Shown piece after piece: positions 25,700 to 35,192 of a DNA stretch of 64,000 nucleotides; position 1 is the first letter of the stretch, and the number at the start of each line of letters is the position of its first letter. The notes below the pieces were generated by a model. The model had not been told where the DNA came from. It saw nothing but the letters and a program-made list of their open reading frames with translations, and did not search any database. Source of the DNA: Bin107 sp965221655 (GTDB taxonomy: Bacteria; UBA8248); assembly GCA_965221655.1 (NCBI GenBank), contig OZ244906.1, positions 930,001 to 994,000 of the forward strand. The letters are read 5' to 3'. Made by a program: the position numbers and the translations under genes.

Positions 25700-28600
25700 T
25701 TATTTGGAATCTCCGAAACCGAAGAAGCGGAGTCCCTTTTTCAAAGTCTTCTCGAACTCCTTGCCCAGCTTTTCGAGCTGATTTTCCGCTGGTGCGGTCC
25801 CTTGCGGAGAAGATTTGTCCAGTGGCGTGCTATCGCCCTTCTCCCCCGGCACTATTTTTTTCACTCCACCAATCGCCGTATCAAGAATGCCGGTAACGAT
25901 GTCCTTCACGTTACTCCCTATGTTCTCCAAGTGCCCAAACAACCCCAAAAAAATCGGTTCGACAATCGCGTCGAGCACGTGGAATCTGGGGTCGTCCAAC
26001 CGCCCCGACACGCGAACGTTTAGCGCAATGGTGTCGTTCTCCCTCTTGAAAAGACGCAATACCGACTCTCGGAGCATTTTGCGTACGAAATCGGACAAGG
26101 GGGCCGCCTCATCGGGCTTTAGCTCCAACCCGACGATTTCGGCGCGGCCCTTCAGGTCCAAGTGGTTGTTTCTCAAAGAAAGCGTGGCGTTGAAGTTCAA
26201 ATCTCCCTTCGTTATCCGGGATCCCCTGATCAACGAGGCCGTCAGGCTTTCTCCCTCCATGTCGCGGGCATAGGGAGATACTTTGCGCAGATCAAACCGG
26301 GAGAGTCGAAAAGCCCCCTCCGCGTTCGGAGGTACTGAAGCAGGATTCAACGCCGCCCGCACAAGAACCGAGGGCATTCCTCCAAGCGTCTTCAACTCCA
26401 GGCGCGTCTTTCGGAGTTTGGGAGACATGCGCGTATCGAAGTTCGTCATGAGGACACTGGCGTCGGGAAGATTCAAGACAACCGGAGGCTTGTCTTTGGC
26501 GATAACGTCCTCGAAGTGAAATTTCATTCTTTCAATTTCGAATCTTCCAACTTCGATCACCGGCAACGGGAAACGACTCGCTTCTTCCGCACCCCTTTCT
26601 GGTTGCTCCAACGCTGCCCCGGACTCTGTATGTGAAGGAAGTGCCGAGGGCTCACGACCTGGGCGCGTTTTTCCCTCCTCTTCGCTTCCGGCAAGGGGGG
26701 TGCGTTGCCCCTCACGCGGCTTATAAAGCAATGAATCCAGATTGCTTCGGTTTCGGTGGTCATACAAATACCGGATTTGCAAGGTTTTTACCTGAATGCT
26801 CGGCGCCCGGATCTCCCCCCGCACGAGAGCTGTGCGATCCAACCGTACGCCCAAATTTTTCAAGACGACGTCGGGCTCCCCACCGATCCTGCTCGAATCG
26901 GTTACCGTGAGCTCCGGGGAGTGGATGTTGAGCACACCTTCCTCTGAACGCCCTTGAACACTGCCCGATACAACCAAGTTGGGAAAATCGGCATGTGAGA
27001 GCCGCCCCAGATCCACATCGATCGCCCATACGGCCTTGGGCGACCGTCGTTGCGCTTTACTTCTCGAAATGTCGATAAAACCACTGGCAGTGCCCCCCAT
27101 CAACAATTTCGATGCAGGCGCTCCCAGCATGTCTCCGGCGAATTTTGAGGCACCCGCGAGATCAGAGATATTCCACCGCAGTTGGCCCGCACTCAGACCG
27201 TTCATGTTCCAGCCGCCCGGCTTCACCATGCGGACAAGGCCGAACGGCATGGTGAAATCGAGACTTCGCAATCTTGCGGATTTGTTTCGAAAGTCATACG
27301 AACCTACAGATTGAACTGCCACCTTCCCGGTGCGCAATCGTCTCCACTCACGTCCCATCTGCGCAAGGAATTCACCTCTCAAGTCGTCGCTCCTCAGGGC
27401 GAGGTTCCATGTCAACCTCTTTTGCGGAACATAGGAAAACGTTCCCTTTCCCGCTATTTCTCCACCCAGGTTGCGAAGCGCGGCAGAAAAATTCACGAAT
27501 CTCAGCCAAGTACCAATCTCGAGGGGAGCGAACGAAGCAGTTCCCTTATAAGAAAAACCGAGGCGAGTTCTCCTGTCTCTCTTCCCTGTAAGGGAAATCC
27601 TCGCCTTTTTGCCCTTGGATCCACCCTGAACGGGATATTCCAGGAATTTACCGACCAAGGCCTCGACAACATCCGCATCCATGACGTCGAGCGTCAACGA
27701 AAAACCGTCTTTCCCTTTTCTGTTCCAGAAAGACGCATGATTCAGATGAGCCCGAGCGAACGGGAGAGCGAGAACAAATTTTTGTATCTCGAAAGAATCT
27801 TCCGAGCGGGAATAGGAACCTCGAGACTGGAGGTGGCCCAGACCCAAGGAAACGTCCTTCCATTTTTTGCGCTCAGTATTCCTGATCTTCACGCCTATGT
27901 TCTTCCCGGTGACATCTGCATTCCAGCGAACATCGCCCTTGGGGAACCAGGAAACTCGCAATGTGCCACCCAACTCGCCCTTATCGGGCCTGACGTGTTC
28001 GGACAATGGAGCCAAATCGGAGGGGGCAGCGAACGGTATAGATTCGAAATGCGCGTTCGCATCTATTTTGAACGCCGAAGAAGTTTTGCGGTTCCGCGAC
28101 GCGGCAACGGCCAAGAGCATTTTCGCTTTCGCGGGAACACTTCCAAGCGACGGGAACCCAAGCCGATTCAGCAAATCGCTCGCCAACGAGACGTTGCGCA
28201 CATCGATCGACAAGGCGACTGCATCTTCCCCGCCAACATTCCATTTCGCAGTCTGTTGCAGCACAGCCTTCGCAGACGGCAACTCGACTTCCAGGGTGTC
28301 GATTCGAGCGGATTCTTTTCTCGTGTCGAAGCTCCCTTTCGAGCGTAAAGTCGATTCCCCGAACCGCACGGCCGCCCACCGCCTTTTTTTGTTCACCCTC
28401 AAGTTGGCGCTCAACTGGTCGGCTTTCAAATCTACATGCCACTCCACCCTCTTGCCGGAAACGTAAGTTACACGCGCCTGCCCTCCCATGTTTCCCTTTA
28501 TTTTCGAGACGTTGCCCGGAAGAGAAATCAACCCGCCAACTGCGTCCACCGCTACCGGATCGAAACGCGAGACCGCTACTATCGAGACGCCGCCTTCCGG

Positions 28601-29863
28601 CGCGCGTCGGTCTCGCTTTATCGATACAGTCATTTGCGCCGTCGTGTTTTTCCGAAAAGCCTGAATAGGCACATCCGTGAGTTGCGAAACCCAGCGGCCC
28701 GCTTCACCCATGTCGCGAACGTTTAATTTCACGTGTGCTTCATCCTTCGCCGCGATGTTCCAAAACGAAGGTTTTGTCAGATGCGCACTTGCAAAGGGCG
28801 TCTCGGCAAGGAAAGACTCTACATGGACGGAATCATCACCCGGAGAATAACGCCCCTGCGTTTTCAACCTCAGGGAAGGCAAGCGCAACCTTTGCCATTT
28901 TGCCTCGTTGTTGATTCGAAAACTTCCGTCGAGAGCCTCTCCCTCCAAATCGAGATTCCAGGTAATCGGCTCTCCGGCCAGACGGGCAAGTTCGAGGCTC
29001 CCGGCAAAAGTCCCTTTCCTGAAGCGGCAATTCTCCCCCAGCGACGCTGGCGCCATCTCGAAGATGGAAGGCAAATCGACAAAAGACATTTCAAGCGACA
29101 CACGGTAATTTTTCTTGTCAGTATCGATATGGGCATCACCTTTTGACTGAAACAACTCCCGCTCACTCGAGTCACGGCATTTTCCGTCGAAAGAAACATC
29201 CACTGGCTCGCCGGCCTTGATTTTGGCGATTGCTATGTGCGCAAAAAAACACGCGGCCTCCAAAGCCGGCGTGTCGGCACTCGCATCGAATTGCAATTCG
29301 CTCGTTACATCGTAGAATTTGAGTCTACGAATCGTGAGAGCGAACCCGGCAGCACCTTCTGGCGAACCATTTTCGGCTGCTTCGGCGGACCCAGGCAATG
29401 CAGAAGGAAAGCGGACCTTTCCCGCGCGCTCGAGGTTGGGTTCTCGTTCCCCACGGTTCAGATTGTCGATGATGTCCTGAAAATTGAGTCTCCCTTTCTC
29501 ATCCCTGTGAATACGTATGGAAACTTTTTTCACGGTGAGTCGCAGGATGTTGACGTGTCCGTAGAGCAGACTCGATGGATCGACCAACACATCAGCTTCA
29601 CTGAAGCGGACAAAGGGCTTTTTCTGTGCGGCGGCTACCTCTTCCTTACTGTCTATGGTGATTCCCCGGGCTTTGATCCCGAACAATCCCAAATCGAGTT
29701 GCTCGATGCTCACCCCTCTTCCCAGAATTTCTTCCCCCTTTGTTTCCGCAAATTTGATAGCCTCCTCTGAGGAAAGAAAAATTTGTAGCGCAATGCTCCC
29801 CAAGATGAGCAAAACCGAAAAGATGCCCGCAACCCAAAGCATATATTTCAGGATGAAATGCAT
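25700..29863 (-). CDS. large AsmA-family protein with four internal repeats
   Basis: A 1387-residue AsmA-like protein with one N-terminal membrane helix (about 8-30) followed by a long beta-rich periplasmic region. The AsmA start is clear (ILGRGVSIEQLDLGLFGIKARGITI). The middle holds four copies of a unit of about 172 residues, recognised by a W-x-x-(L/V)-R...GSY...LPFA-A-L...WN pattern near residues 320, 496, 667 and 840. The C-terminus has a DUF748/AsmA-like end (FHFEDVIAKDKPPVVLNLPDASVLM). AsmA/TamB-type proteins bridge the periplasm and are linked to phospholipid transport or outer-membrane biogenesis. The start at 29863 (MHFILKYML) begins the helix directly. Confidence 0.88.
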   Translation of the reverse strand: MHFILKYMLWVAGIFSVLLILGSIALQIFLSSEEAIKFAETKGEEILGRGVSIEQLDLGLFGIKARGITIDSKEEVAAAQKKPFVRFSEADVLVDPSSLLYGHVNILRLTVKKVSIRIHRDEKGRLNFQDIIDNLNRGEREPNLERAGKVRFPSALPGSAEAAENGSPEGAAGFALTIRRLKFYDVTSELQFDASADTPALEAACFFAHIAIAKIKAGEPVDVSFDGKCRDSSERELFQSKGDAHIDTDKKNYRVSLEMSFVDLPSIFEMAPASLGENCRFRKGTFAGSLELARLAGEPITWNLDLEGEALDGSFRINNEAKWQRLRLPSLRLKTQGRYSPGDDSVHVESFLAETPFASAHLTKPSFWNIAAKDEAHVKLNVRDMGEAGRWVSQLTDVPIQAFRKNTTAQMTVSIKRDRRAPEGGVSIVAVSRFDPVAVDAVGGLISLPGNVSKIKGNMGGQARVTYVSGKRVEWHVDLKADQLSANLRVNKKRRWAAVRFGESTLRSKGSFDTRKESARIDTLEVELPSAKAVLQQTAKWNVGGEDAVALSIDVRNVSLASDLLNRLGFPSLGSVPAKAKMLLAVAASRNRKTSSAFKIDANAHFESIPFAAPSDLAPLSEHVRPDKGELGGTLRVSWFPKGDVRWNADVTGKNIGVKIRNTERKKWKDVSLGLGHLQSRGSYSRSEDSFEIQKFVLALPFARAHLNHASFWNRKGKDGFSLTLDVMDADVVEALVGKFLEYPVQGGSKGKKARISLTGKRDRRTRLGFSYKGTASFAPLEIGTWLRFVNFSAALRNLGGEIAGKGTFSYVPQKRLTWNLALRSDDLRGEFLAQMGREWRRLRTGKVAVQSVGSYDFRNKSARLRSLDFTMPFGLVRMVKPGGWNMNGLSAGQLRWNISDLAGASKFAGDMLGAPASKLLMGGTASGFIDISRSKAQRRSPKAVWAIDVDLGRLSHADFPNLVVSGSVQGRSEEGVLNIHSPELTVTDSSRIGGEPDVVLKNLGVRLDRTALVRGEIRAPSIQVKTLQIRYLYDHRNRSNLDSLLYKPREGQRTPLAGSEEEGKTRPGREPSALPSHTESGAALEQPERGAEEASRFPLPVIEVGRFEIERMKFHFEDVIAKDKPPVVLNLPDASVLMTNFDTRMSPKLRKTRLELKTLGGMPSVLVRAALNPASVPPNAEGAFRLSRFDLRKVSPYARDMEGESLTASLIRGSRITKGDLNFNATLSLRNNHLDLKGRAEIVGLELKPDEAAPLSDFVRKMLRESVLRLFKRENDTIALNVRVSGRLDDPRFHVLDAIVEPIFLGLFGHLENIGSNVKDIVTGILDTAIGGVKKIVPGEKGDSTPLDKSSPQGTAPAENQLEKLGKEFEKTLKKGLRFFGFGDSK

Positions 29864-30018
29864 ATCCGGCTCACACGGAATAAACCCAAGAGCGACGATA
29901 GGCACCGAGAGCACATACAGATTTCCGCCAACACCTGCTAGGGTATATTACCAAAATTCGAGCGTTGTTTTGGTTTTCCCGCGCCCGAGGCGAAATTCTT
30001 CTCAGGCAAACGACTGAC

Positions 30019-31314
30019 ATGAACAACAACGACTCCCCTCCAGACGTGTGCTCCAGCGATCGGAAATCCGATCGAAAACGAGAAATTTTCTCGTGGTGCA
30101 TGTACGACTTCGCAAACTCCGCTTTCCCGACGCTCATCGTTACAGTGGCCTACAGCATCTATTTCAAAGAAATTGTAGCCGGTGGCGGTGGAAATGCGGA
30201 TTTCCAATGGGGATTGTCACTCTCCCTGGCTATGATTTTAGCCGTCATCATCACCCCGCCTCTGGGCGCTATCGCAGACGGACGAGGTGCCCGCAAACGT
30301 TTCTTGCTCACCTGCGCCTACGTTTGTGTAGCGGCTACCGCACTTTTGGCGAATGTAACCAGCGGCATGGTATTCGCCGGAATGGCGCTTTTCATCATCG
30401 CCAACGCCGCATTCGAAAGCTCTCTCGTCTTCTACAATTCTTTCCTACCCGACATCTCCACCCCAAAGACCGTGGGCAAAATCAGCGGCTGGGGCTGGGG
30501 ACTCGGTTACCTGGGCGGGTTATTGTGCCTCTTTGCGGTCAAACCATTTCTGGCCGGCGGCTTCGCTCCTGAAAACCTCCCCTTTTTCCGAATGAGTTTC
30601 GTTGCGGTTGCGGGGTTCTACGGCCTGTTTACACTTCCCTTGGTCTTGTGGCTGCGCGAGGCCGAAACAAAATCCCCCAAAACCAACAGGCAAAGTACTT
30701 TCGCGGAATTGTGGCAAACGCTGGGGGACATGAAAAAAAAACCGGGCGCCCTCAAATTCCTGCTGGCCTTTTTTCTCTACAACGACGGAGTCGTCACCGT
30801 CATCTCTTTCAGTTCGATCTATGCAGTCTCCACCCTGAATTTCACCATGGGGGAAGTGCTGGGCTTGTTCATAATGATTCAGGTCTCCGCGGGAGTCGGC
30901 GCATTCGCGCTCGGATATCTCACCGACGCCTGGGGGCCGCGAAAAACGATTTTGCTGACCCTCGCGAACTGGTGCGCGGTGGTCGTCATCGCTTATTTCA
31001 CGCAAACGAAATACGTTTTCGCAGGCGTCTCGTTGCTCGCGGGGCTCTCCCTCGGGTCCTGCCAGTCGGCCAGCCGGGCACTGATGGCACACTACATCCC
31101 CGCGAAACGCTCTGCACAATCATTTTCGTTCTACGGCATTTGCGGCAAAATGAGCTCTGTCCTGGGGCCGGTCGTTTTCGGTGCGGTCTCCGCCCTTACG
31201 GGAAATCAAAGACTATCCATATTGTCGATTCTCGTCTTTTTTGTCCTGGGAGGCATCTTCCTTTGGTGGACGCCCGAAACCGAGCGGTCGACTCCTCGCA
31301 GCCAGGGAAGATAA
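30019..31314 (+). CDS. MFS transporter, UMF1/Atg22-like
   Basis: Major facilitator of 431 residues in the UMF1 group. The signature WCMYDFANSAFPTLIVTVAYSIYF opens helix 1, and PPLGAIADGRGARKRF is the MFS loop 2-3 motif. Twelve helices can be followed to the C-terminus (GGIFLWWTPETER). I start at the ATG at 30019, although its ribosome site is weak. The group is related to yeast vacuolar amino-acid exporters; bacterial substrates are unknown. It diverges from the AsmA gene (155 bp between starts) and is followed by two small genes on the same strand. Confidence 0.9.
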   Translation: MNNNDSPPDVCSSDRKSDRKREIFSWCMYDFANSAFPTLIVTVAYSIYFKEIVAGGGGNADFQWGLSLSLAMILAVIITPPLGAIADGRGARKRFLLTCAYVCVAATALLANVTSGMVFAGMALFIIANAAFESSLVFYNSFLPDISTPKTVGKISGWGWGLGYLGGLLCLFAVKPFLAGGFAPENLPFFRMSFVAVAGFYGLFTLPLVLWLREAETKSPKTNRQSTFAELWQTLGDMKKKPGALKFLLAFFLYNDGVVTVISFSSIYAVSTLNFTMGEVLGLFIMIQVSAGVGAFALGYLTDAWGPRKTILLTLANWCAVVVIAYFTQTKYVFAGVSLLAGLSLGSCQSASRALMAHYIPAKRSAQSFSFYGICGKMSSVLGPVVFGAVSALTGNQRLSILSILVFFVLGGIFLWWTPETERSTPRSQGR

Positions 31315-31388
31315 TGCGCTCTCCAGCCGTGCGTGAAAACACGACCGATTCTCCATACTGTTTTTCATGACCAACCCGCGGAGTCGAA

Positions 31389-31754
31389 TTGGATTTTCGT
31401 GAGCAGATCTATCAACGATTGATGTTTCATCTCGGAGAGGTTGACGTTCCGCGCGAAGCCGTGGAGGCTTTTACGTCGGATATAGTCCACGTCCTCGATC
31501 GCATCACGCAAGACAGGCTCTACGAGGCCAGTTTGCGACAAATCCTTCAACGCTACGCCGATGAGTGGGCGGAACAGTCTTCCCGCAGAATCCTGGACGC
31601 CCACAATGACGAGGCGACCGAACTCGTCTACGAGATGATTGACCGCCAAGCGAGGAACCGCGCGATCCGCGCGCTCAGGCAGGTTTTGCTGGACACGCTA
31701 CGAAACCAGAAGAAGCCTTTGGACGATCTGGATTTTTTCGATGAAGTCGAATGA
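31389..31754 (+). CDS. hypothetical protein, helical, 121 residues
   Basis: I do not recognise this protein. It is charged, rich in Arg, Asp and Glu, with predicted amphipathic helices and no membrane segment, signal peptide or cysteine. The likely start is a TTG at 31389 with GGAG 5 nt upstream (MDFREQIYQRLMFHLGE); an ATG at 31422 is the alternative. It lies between the UMF1 permease and a CMD-like gene, 21 bp before the latter, so the three may be one transcript. Codon use matches its neighbours, which supports real coding. Confidence 0.68.
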   Translation: MDFREQIYQRLMFHLGEVDVPREAVEAFTSDIVHVLDRITQDRLYEASLRQILQRYADEWAEQSSRRILDAHNDEATELVYEMIDRQARNRAIRALRQVLLDTLRNQKKPLDDLDFFDEVE

Positions 31755-31775
31755 TTCCCTCCACAGGAGTTCGCC

Positions 31776-32171
31776 ATGCCGGAAAAAGACCTGGCCGCCG
31801 AAATCGCCGAGCGCAGGGGGCGCAAATACCCGGCGCATGAGTTCATCGCCGAAAAATTCCCCGACTACATGGAAGCACTTTTGCATCTCGACGAAATCAT
31901 TCGTGCAAAGAAAAGAAGATTCGATGAACGAATGCACGAACTCTTTCATATTCTCGCCCTCGCCGTCGAGGGTTCGAACCCGCACAACCAGCCACACCTC
32001 AAGCAGCATCTGAAAAAAGGGCTGCAACTGGGTCTGCATCCGGAAGAAATAGCAGAAGCCCTCATGGTCTGCGTAAACCCAGCGGGCTCCAAGGTACTGA
32101 CTTATGGGGTCACCTGCATGCTCGAAGCAATGGATGAACTCGAAAGCGAGGGATGGTTACGCCCCGACTAA
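31776..32171 (+). CDS. carboxymuconolactone decarboxylase-like protein without redox cysteines
   Basis: A 131-residue all-helical protein of the CMD/AhpD fold. The diagnostic second half is clear: LKQHLKKGLQLGLHPEEIAEALMVCVNPAGSKVLTYG. In AhpD the segment before it carries CxxCxxxH; here it reads SNPHNQPHLKQH, so the redox cysteines are absent and a thiol peroxidase role is unlikely. It could be a decarboxylase-like or binding protein. ATG at 31776 follows CACAGGAG. It is one of three CMD-fold proteins in the window. Confidence 0.78.
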   Translation: MPEKDLAAEIAERRGRKYPAHEFIAEKFPDYMEALLHLDEIIRAKKRRFDERMHELFHILALAVEGSNPHNQPHLKQHLKKGLQLGLHPEEIAEALMVCVNPAGSKVLTYGVTCMLEAMDELESEGWLRPD

Positions 32172-32204
32172 GCAAGGGCTCTGCCATGCCGCCACCAGCG
32201 GCAC

Positions 32205-32534
32205 TTACGCTTCGGCTCGAATTGCCTCCTCACGCAAGGGAGAATATATCCCGATGTAGGTGATGGGCGTCGGAGCATCGAGCCTGTGCGGCACGCCCCT
32301 GGGTATGTGCACTACCTGTCCGGCCTGGATTTTGCGCGTTTCGCCCGCAACGGTAAACGTAGCCTCGCCCTTCATGAGATACACGAGTTGCTCGACGTCA
32401 TGGCTATGTTCCTGCTCGGTTCCTCCCTCTCTTTCGATGTACAACATCATGACGTTCTCGCCCACGACGAGCCTGCGTTCCCTGCCCGGCATCTTTTGCG
32501 GTTCGATTTCCGCCAGATCGTAGAAATACTGCAT
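32205..32534 (-). CDS. cupin-domain protein
   Basis: Single cupin (beta-barrel) protein of 109 residues. Motif 1 is EQEHSHDVEQLVYLMKGEATF, holding the two His and the Glu metal ligands; motif 2 is IPRGVPHRLDAP with the third His. The metal site is complete, so it may bind Fe, Mn or Zn. Small cupins like this act as sugar or organic-acid binding enzymes or sensors; no substrate can be inferred. It converges on the CMD-like gene and diverges from gltX. Confidence 0.87.
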   Translation of the reverse strand: MQYFYDLAEIEPQKMPGRERRLVVGENVMMLYIEREGGTEQEHSHDVEQLVYLMKGEATFTVAGETRKIQAGQVVHIPRGVPHRLDAPTPITYIGIYSPLREEAIRAEA

Positions 32535-32709
32535 CCGTTCGCTCCTCTTTATTCTCCTTTAGCGCCAATTTTCAGGCTGTCGACTTCTCAGCCAGCAACA
32601 CGGGGCCGCCACGAGGGCTGCCTTGCAATCGTACACGAACCATCCATAGAATCCCCTCACTGTTGGGTGTTGCGCCAACCCTCCCTAAGGCAACAAGAGG
32701 TGAGAACTC

Positions 32710-34119
32710 ATGAACGCCGACGTCCGGGTCCGTTTCGCTCCCTCGAACACGGGCCATCTGCACCTTGGCGGCGCGCGCACCGCGCTGTTCAACTGGTTTT
32801 TTGCGAGACATCACAAAGGCGCGGCCATTCTGAGAATCGAAGACACCGACAGGCAACGCTCTACGGAAGAATACTACGATGCGATACTCGAAGCATTCGA
32901 CTGGCTGGAGCTCGACTGGGACGAAGGCCCCTATCGACAATCCCGCCGTACGGATCTATATCGGGAAGCAGCCCAAAAACTTCTCTCTTCCGGTGCCGCC
33001 TACCGATGCACCTGCACCCCAGAAGAAGTAGACGCCATGCGCGCCCGCGCCCGCGCCGAGGGGAAAACACCACGATACGACGGCACCTGCCGGGATCGCT
33101 ACGACAAAGATCCGGCGATGCCGTTTTGCCTCCGTCTCCGGGCGCCCGATAGCGGAAAGACGGTTGTCAACGACTTGCTCGCCGGAGACGTCGTCTTCGA
33201 GAACTCCCAGTTGGACGACATGGTCATCGTCCGCACAGACGGCACACCCACATACAATTTTTGCGTGGCCATCGACGACATCGACATGCAGATTACCCAC
33301 GTGATACGCGGCAACGACCATCTTTCGAATACACCCAAACAAGTCCTCGTCTACCAGGCCCTGAACGAGGCGACGCCGAAATTCGCACATATATCGATGA
33401 TACTGGGCCCCGACAAGAAACGATTGTCCAAACGTCATGGCGCGGATTCGGTGTTGGAATACAAAAGCCGGGGCTTTCTACCCGAGGCCTTGATCAACTA
33501 TCTCGTGCGGCTCGGGTGGAGCCATGGAGATCAGGAGATATTCTCGAGAGAGGAAGTTGTAGAGAATTTCTCGCTGGAGAACCTCAACAGATCCGCCGCT
33601 GTTTTTAATCCGGAGAAGTTGTTGTGGTTGAACCAGGAGTACATCAAATCGGCCGACAGCGATTTTCTGGTAAAATCGCTCGATGCAGGCCTTCTGGAAA
33701 AGGGTTTGACACCCGAAACGCTGTCTCCGCAGACACGCACGGGTATCGCCAATGAGCTCAGAACGCGATCCGAAACTCTGACGGACATGATAGAGGGAGC
33801 CCGCTTTTTCTTCGAGAGCGAAGTGGACATGAACGAGCAGGCAGCCTCGAAATTTCTGAAACCCGAAATCTCGGGTTCCCTGCGAAAATTGCGGGACGAA
33901 TTGGGAAGACTCGATTCGTTCTCGACCGAAAGCGTAAAGTCGGCTTTTCACCACGTACTCGAAGAAGACACCCTGAAACTCGGCAAGCTGGCCCAACCGG
34001 TGCGCGTCGCCGTCACGGGCGGAACCACCAGCCCCGGCATTTTCGAGACACTCAGCCTTCTCGGCAAAGACAGGGCCATTCGCCGCCTCGACGCAGCACT
34101 GGAGAGAATCGGTACGTGA
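32710..34119 (+). CDS. gltX: glutamyl-tRNA synthetase
   Basis: Class I aminoacyl-tRNA synthetase of 469 residues that charges tRNA-Glu, and in many bacteria also tRNA-Gln as the first step of the GatCAB route. The HIGH-type motif is PSNTGHLHLGG (11-21, with Asn where most have Pro) and the KMSKS-type motif is KRLSKRHGA (about 236-244). A zinc-type Cys set is visible in YRCTCTPEE and YDGTC. The ATG at 32710 follows AAGAGGTGAG. A tRNA-Gln gene begins 62 bp after its stop, an arrangement that raises the question of a non-discriminating enzyme. Confidence 0.95.
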   Translation: MNADVRVRFAPSNTGHLHLGGARTALFNWFFARHHKGAAILRIEDTDRQRSTEEYYDAILEAFDWLELDWDEGPYRQSRRTDLYREAAQKLLSSGAAYRCTCTPEEVDAMRARARAEGKTPRYDGTCRDRYDKDPAMPFCLRLRAPDSGKTVVNDLLAGDVVFENSQLDDMVIVRTDGTPTYNFCVAIDDIDMQITHVIRGNDHLSNTPKQVLVYQALNEATPKFAHISMILGPDKKRLSKRHGADSVLEYKSRGFLPEALINYLVRLGWSHGDQEIFSREEVVENFSLENLNRSAAVFNPEKLLWLNQEYIKSADSDFLVKSLDAGLLEKGLTPETLSPQTRTGIANELRTRSETLTDMIEGARFFFESEVDMNEQAASKFLKPEISGSLRKLRDELGRLDSFSTESVKSAFHHVLEEDTLKLGKLAQPVRVAVTGGTTSPGIFETLSLLGKDRAIRRLDAALERIGT

Positions 34120-34137
34120 ATGGCCCCACCATCGTCC

Positions 34138-34166
34138 TTGACGAACGACCTCCTCGCACATATAAA
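34138..34166 (+). promoter_or_regulatory. promoter for tRNA-Gln
   Basis: TTGACG, a 17-nt spacer, then TATAAA, ending 15 nt before the mature tRNA 5' end. Each hexamer differs from consensus at one position, as expected of a strong stable-RNA promoter. Confidence 0.7.
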
Positions 34167-34181
34167 CGACTGGTTATTTTT

Positions 34182-34255
34182 TGGGGGATCGTCTAGCGGC
34201 AGGACACCAGACTCTGGATCTGGGTACGGAGGTTCGAATCCTCCTCCCCCAGCCA
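34182..34255 (+). tRNA. tRNA-Gln (anticodon CTG)
   Basis: Full cloverleaf of 74 nt. The acceptor stem TGGGGGA pairs with TCCCCCA, the anticodon stem CCAGA/TCTGG encloses CTCTGGA (anticodon CTG), the T arm GGAGG-TTCGAAT-CCTCC is perfect, the discriminator is G, and CCA is encoded. It reads CAG codons. The weak U1-A72 first pair after TGGGG is typical of bacterial tRNA-Gln. Confidence 0.95.
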
Positions 34256-34345
34256 CATCTCTCGAACGAAATTCTATTCCGGCTCGCCCATTGTCCATAC
34301 CTCCGGGTATACAGCCCTTCCCAATAAATCGAAAATTCCCCCAAA

Positions 34346-34374
34346 TTGAACCCAGAGAAAAAATCGACTATATT
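34346..34374 (+). promoter_or_regulatory. promoter for the peroxiredoxin gene
   Basis: TTGAAC, a 17-nt spacer, then TATATT. Transcription would start about 70 nt before the ATG at 34452, which has a GGAGGA ribosome site. Confidence 0.6.
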
Positions 34375-34451
34375 TCGTTGCGTGCCGACAAGCGACCTTA
34401 GGTGTCGAGCATATCGCTTATTCACAAGTTGTATCTTCGGAGGAACCCGTA

Positions 34452-35108
34452 ATGACCCTCAGGATCAACGATGAAGCGCCGAATTTTTCGGCCGACACGA
34501 CCGAAGGACCCATCGATTTTCACGACTGGATTGGCGACGGCTGGGCTATCCTTTTTTCGCACCCCAAGGATTTCACACCCGTCTGTACTACCGAGCTCGG
34601 CACCATGGCCGGACTCAAATCGGAATTCGAGAAAAGAAACTGCAAGGTCATCGGCATCAGCGTTGACGGCGTTTCCGATCACGAGAAATGGTCCAGGGAT
34701 ATCGAGGCCTCCCAGGGGCATGCCGTGAATTATCCCCTGATTGGCGACCCACGACTCGAAATCGTCAAAGCCTACGATATGTTACCGAGCGATGCCGGCG
34801 ACACCTCCGAAGGTCGGACGGCCGTCCACAACGCCACTGCCCGTTCAGTGTTCGTGATCGGGCCGGACAAGAAGATCAAGGCGACGCTCACGTACCCCAT
34901 GAGCACCGGCAGGAATTTCAGCGAAATCCTGAGGCTGCTCGATTCCTGCCAGTTGACGGCCAGCGAGCAGGTGGCAACCCCTGCAAACTGGCAACAGGGC
35001 GAGGACGTGATCATCCTGCCAGCCGTTTCGGATGAGGATGCGAGACAAAAGTATCCGGGCGGCTGGGAGTCTCCGCTTCCCTACATCCGGATTGTGCAAC
35101 AACCATAG
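34452..35108 (+). CDS. 1-Cys peroxiredoxin (Prx6 type)
   Basis: Prx6-type peroxiredoxin of 218 residues that reduces hydrogen peroxide and organic peroxides, cytoplasmic. The peroxidatic Cys is C45 in HPKDFTPVCTTELG, and the Prx6-type C-terminal domain (TPANWQQGEDVIILPAVSDEDA) is complete. No resolving Cys occurs in the usual position; C64 and C166 remain as possible thiols. It has its own promoter and is bounded downstream by a strong hairpin at 35193. A normal Cys codon is used here, in contrast with the UGA in the AhpD-like gene. Confidence 0.94.
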   Translation: MTLRINDEAPNFSADTTEGPIDFHDWIGDGWAILFSHPKDFTPVCTTELGTMAGLKSEFEKRNCKVIGISVDGVSDHEKWSRDIEASQGHAVNYPLIGDPRLEIVKAYDMLPSDAGDTSEGRTAVHNATARSVFVIGPDKKIKATLTYPMSTGRNFSEILRLLDSCQLTASEQVATPANWQQGEDVIILPAVSDEDARQKYPGGWESPLPYIRIVQQP

Positions 35109-35192
35109 ACACAGGCTTGCACCGCGGGTAGCGAACCCTGCGTAATCGGAGTTCTGCCCCATACACGCGAACTTCTTTTCTGAGCAAACAAA

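Noticed and set aside
32710..34119. GlnRS instead of GluRS
   Set aside because: Length, HLHLGG motif, Zn-type cysteines and domain order match bacterial GltX; GlnRS would show a different anticodon-binding beta-barrel region.
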